Shown piece after piece: positions 59,464 to 60,314 of a stretch of DNA of 60,314 nucleotides. The position numbers and the translations under genes are program-made. Source of the stretch: an uncultured bacterium (GTDB taxonomy: Bacteria; Actinomycetota; Coriobacteriia; Coriobacteriales; Coriobacteriaceae). Each line of letters begins with the position of its first letter. Position 1 is the first letter of the stretch. The DNA lies in contig CAJMMD010000014.1 in the NCBI GenBank assembly GCA_905214465.1, positions 1-60,314 of the forward strand. The letters are read 5' to 3'. Below the pieces are notes generated by a model. The model did no database searches, had not been told where the DNA came from, and saw only the letters and a program-made list of their open reading frames with translations.

Positions 59464-60114
59464 ATGGAAACGCTCCGAAGACCCTTGAAGGATCATGTAT
59501 ACGACTATATTTCGAGTCGCATAGACGCCGGCGAGCTTTCGGCCGGCGACCGCGTGAGCGAGCAGGCGATCTGCGATGCCATGGGCGTGTCGCGCACGCC
59601 GGTTCGCGAGGCGCTCATCCAGCTGGCAAGCGACGGCTATCTGGACAATCTCCCCCGCCGCGGATTCCGCGTCCGAGGGTTCGATCAGCAAAACGCCGTT
59701 GAAGTCTTTGAGATTATGGGGCCTCTCGACGGGCAGGCGGCATACCTCGCCTGCCCTCTCCTAACCGACGAGGACATCATGCAGCTGAAGTTTTTGGTTG
59801 GGTCCATGGACCTTGCGATCCAAGGCGGCCTCATCCGTAAGTACGACGATATTCAGCGAGACTTTCACCTTACGTACTTCAACCGCTGCGGCAACGACCG
59901 TCTGCGCGACATGATCTCGCAACTCGAGCGCTGCTTTATCAAGCGCGATTACGAGACTGTCGACCAAGAGACGGCTTGCAAACTGCTCAATAAAGCCAAC
60001 AGCGAACATGCTCATATTCTTGAGTTGTTCGAAGCACGAGATGCGACGGCCGTGCGAGACTACGTTCGCGATGTCCATTGGAACACGGAGAACGCCCAGT
60101 TCACCGTTTGGTAG
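59464..60114 (+). CDS. GntR-family regulator, FCD subfamily
   Basis: A 216-residue regulator. The winged helix (about 6-72) contains GDRVSEQAICDAMGVSRTPVREALIQL; the FCD ligand domain (about 78-210) is all-helical and has the metal-ligand pattern (Asp/His of RDFHLTYFNRCGN and SEHAHILELFEARD). It is divergent from DDAH-permease, with a matching palindrome between, so it probably controls that operon in response to an acidic or amino-acid ligand. Confidence 0.88.
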   Translation: METLRRPLKDHVYDYISSRIDAGELSAGDRVSEQAICDAMGVSRTPVREALIQLASDGYLDNLPRRGFRVRGFDQQNAVEVFEIMGPLDGQAAYLACPLLTDEDIMQLKFLVGSMDLAIQGGLIRKYDDIQRDFHLTYFNRCGNDRLRDMISQLERCFIKRDYETVDQETACKLLNKANSEHAHILELFEARDATAVRDYVRDVHWNTENAQFTVW

Positions 60115-60169
60115 GAAAGCAACAAGGGACGACATCGGTCTTAAACCTTGACGCCAGCACCGCCCAAAC

Positions 60170-60200
60170 TGATCCATTTTCCTCCGCCCCCGAGGGATCA
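60170..60200. repeat. Repeat D2
   Basis: Second copy of D1 (tgatccattttcctccg ... agggatca). A ggcggcat/atgccgcc hairpin at 60283-60311 follows, as after D1. No gene is seen from 60115 to the end. Confidence 0.5.
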
Positions 60201-60314
60201 TTCTTTTGGCAGCCAAGACAACGCCGATGTTTTGGCGCAGACAGCGAAAGCCCGCCAGGGCGAGCAAGGTGCCTTGAAACGAGGCGGCATTGACCTTCTG
60301 GTCATGCCGCCGAA

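Overview
The window is high-GC, compactly organised bacterial DNA that fits a gut Coriobacteriia genome of the Collinsella type. This is an inference from protein style and gene content: a fused AccDA, FabK, a FeoA-FeoB fusion, many mannose-class PTS genes, GH172, and numerous intergenic palindromes. No rRNA gene was seen, so the genus is not proven. Nearly all genes lie on the minus strand.

Layout in plus-strand order. (1) 0-0.5 kb: debris of an IS200-type element joined to a DegV-type C-terminus. (2) 0.6-8.1 kb: a sugar operon transcribed leftward: LevR-like regulator, PTS IIB-IIC-IID-IIA, a GH172 (DUF2961) enzyme and a ROK fructokinase. It plausibly imports and splits a fructofuranosyl sugar. 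(3) 8.3-9.8 kb: a truncated mtnN abutting a decayed IS3 transposase, then non-coding DNA. (4) 9.9-15.7 kb: ribosomal proteins rplC-D-W-B, rpsS, rplV, rpsC, rplP, rpmC, rpsQ, rplN, rplX, ending abruptly at a terminator. (5) 16.1-19.4 kb: histidine phosphatase, CDF metal exporter, lone PTS IIC. (6) 19.4-29.5 kb: a full type II fatty-acid cluster (fabH, acpP, fabK, fabD, fabG, fabF, accB, fabZ, accC, accDA) with divergent birA. (7) 29.6-33.0 kb: rpsL-rpsG-fusA-rpsJ. (8) 33.2-37.2 kb: a small island with an ECF sigma factor, its membrane partner and a frameshifted zinc-ribbon membrane protein, flanked by two copies of a 130-bp repeat. (9) 37.3-47.8 kb: rplJ-rplL, galU, rpoB-rpoC. (10) 48.3-60.1 kb: aminotransferase, deoxyinosine glycosylase, GH13 amylase, MFS transporter, FeoAB, a small hypothetical protein, an amino-acid permease plus dimethylarginine hydrolase, and a divergent GntR/FCD regulator.

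The backbone is the classic rif-str-S10 order (rplJL-rpoBC-rpsL-rpsG-fusA-rpsJ-rplC...), but it is opened at several junctions by unrelated genes. Three of the transcription units that begin at these points (rplJ, rpsL, rplC) have the same kind of long palindrome just upstream of their promoter: a conserved 64-69-nt core between locus-specific, self-complementary arms. I regard this as the most unusual signal here. Next come an alpha-CTD-like helix-hairpin-helix domain near the C-terminus of RpoC, a LevR-family regulator whose AAA+ domain has lost the sigma-54 contact loop and Walker B acids, the GH172/PTS/fructokinase operon, and a G7 tract that can switch a membrane protein on or off.

All calls come from reading the sequence. 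No database search or folding program was run.
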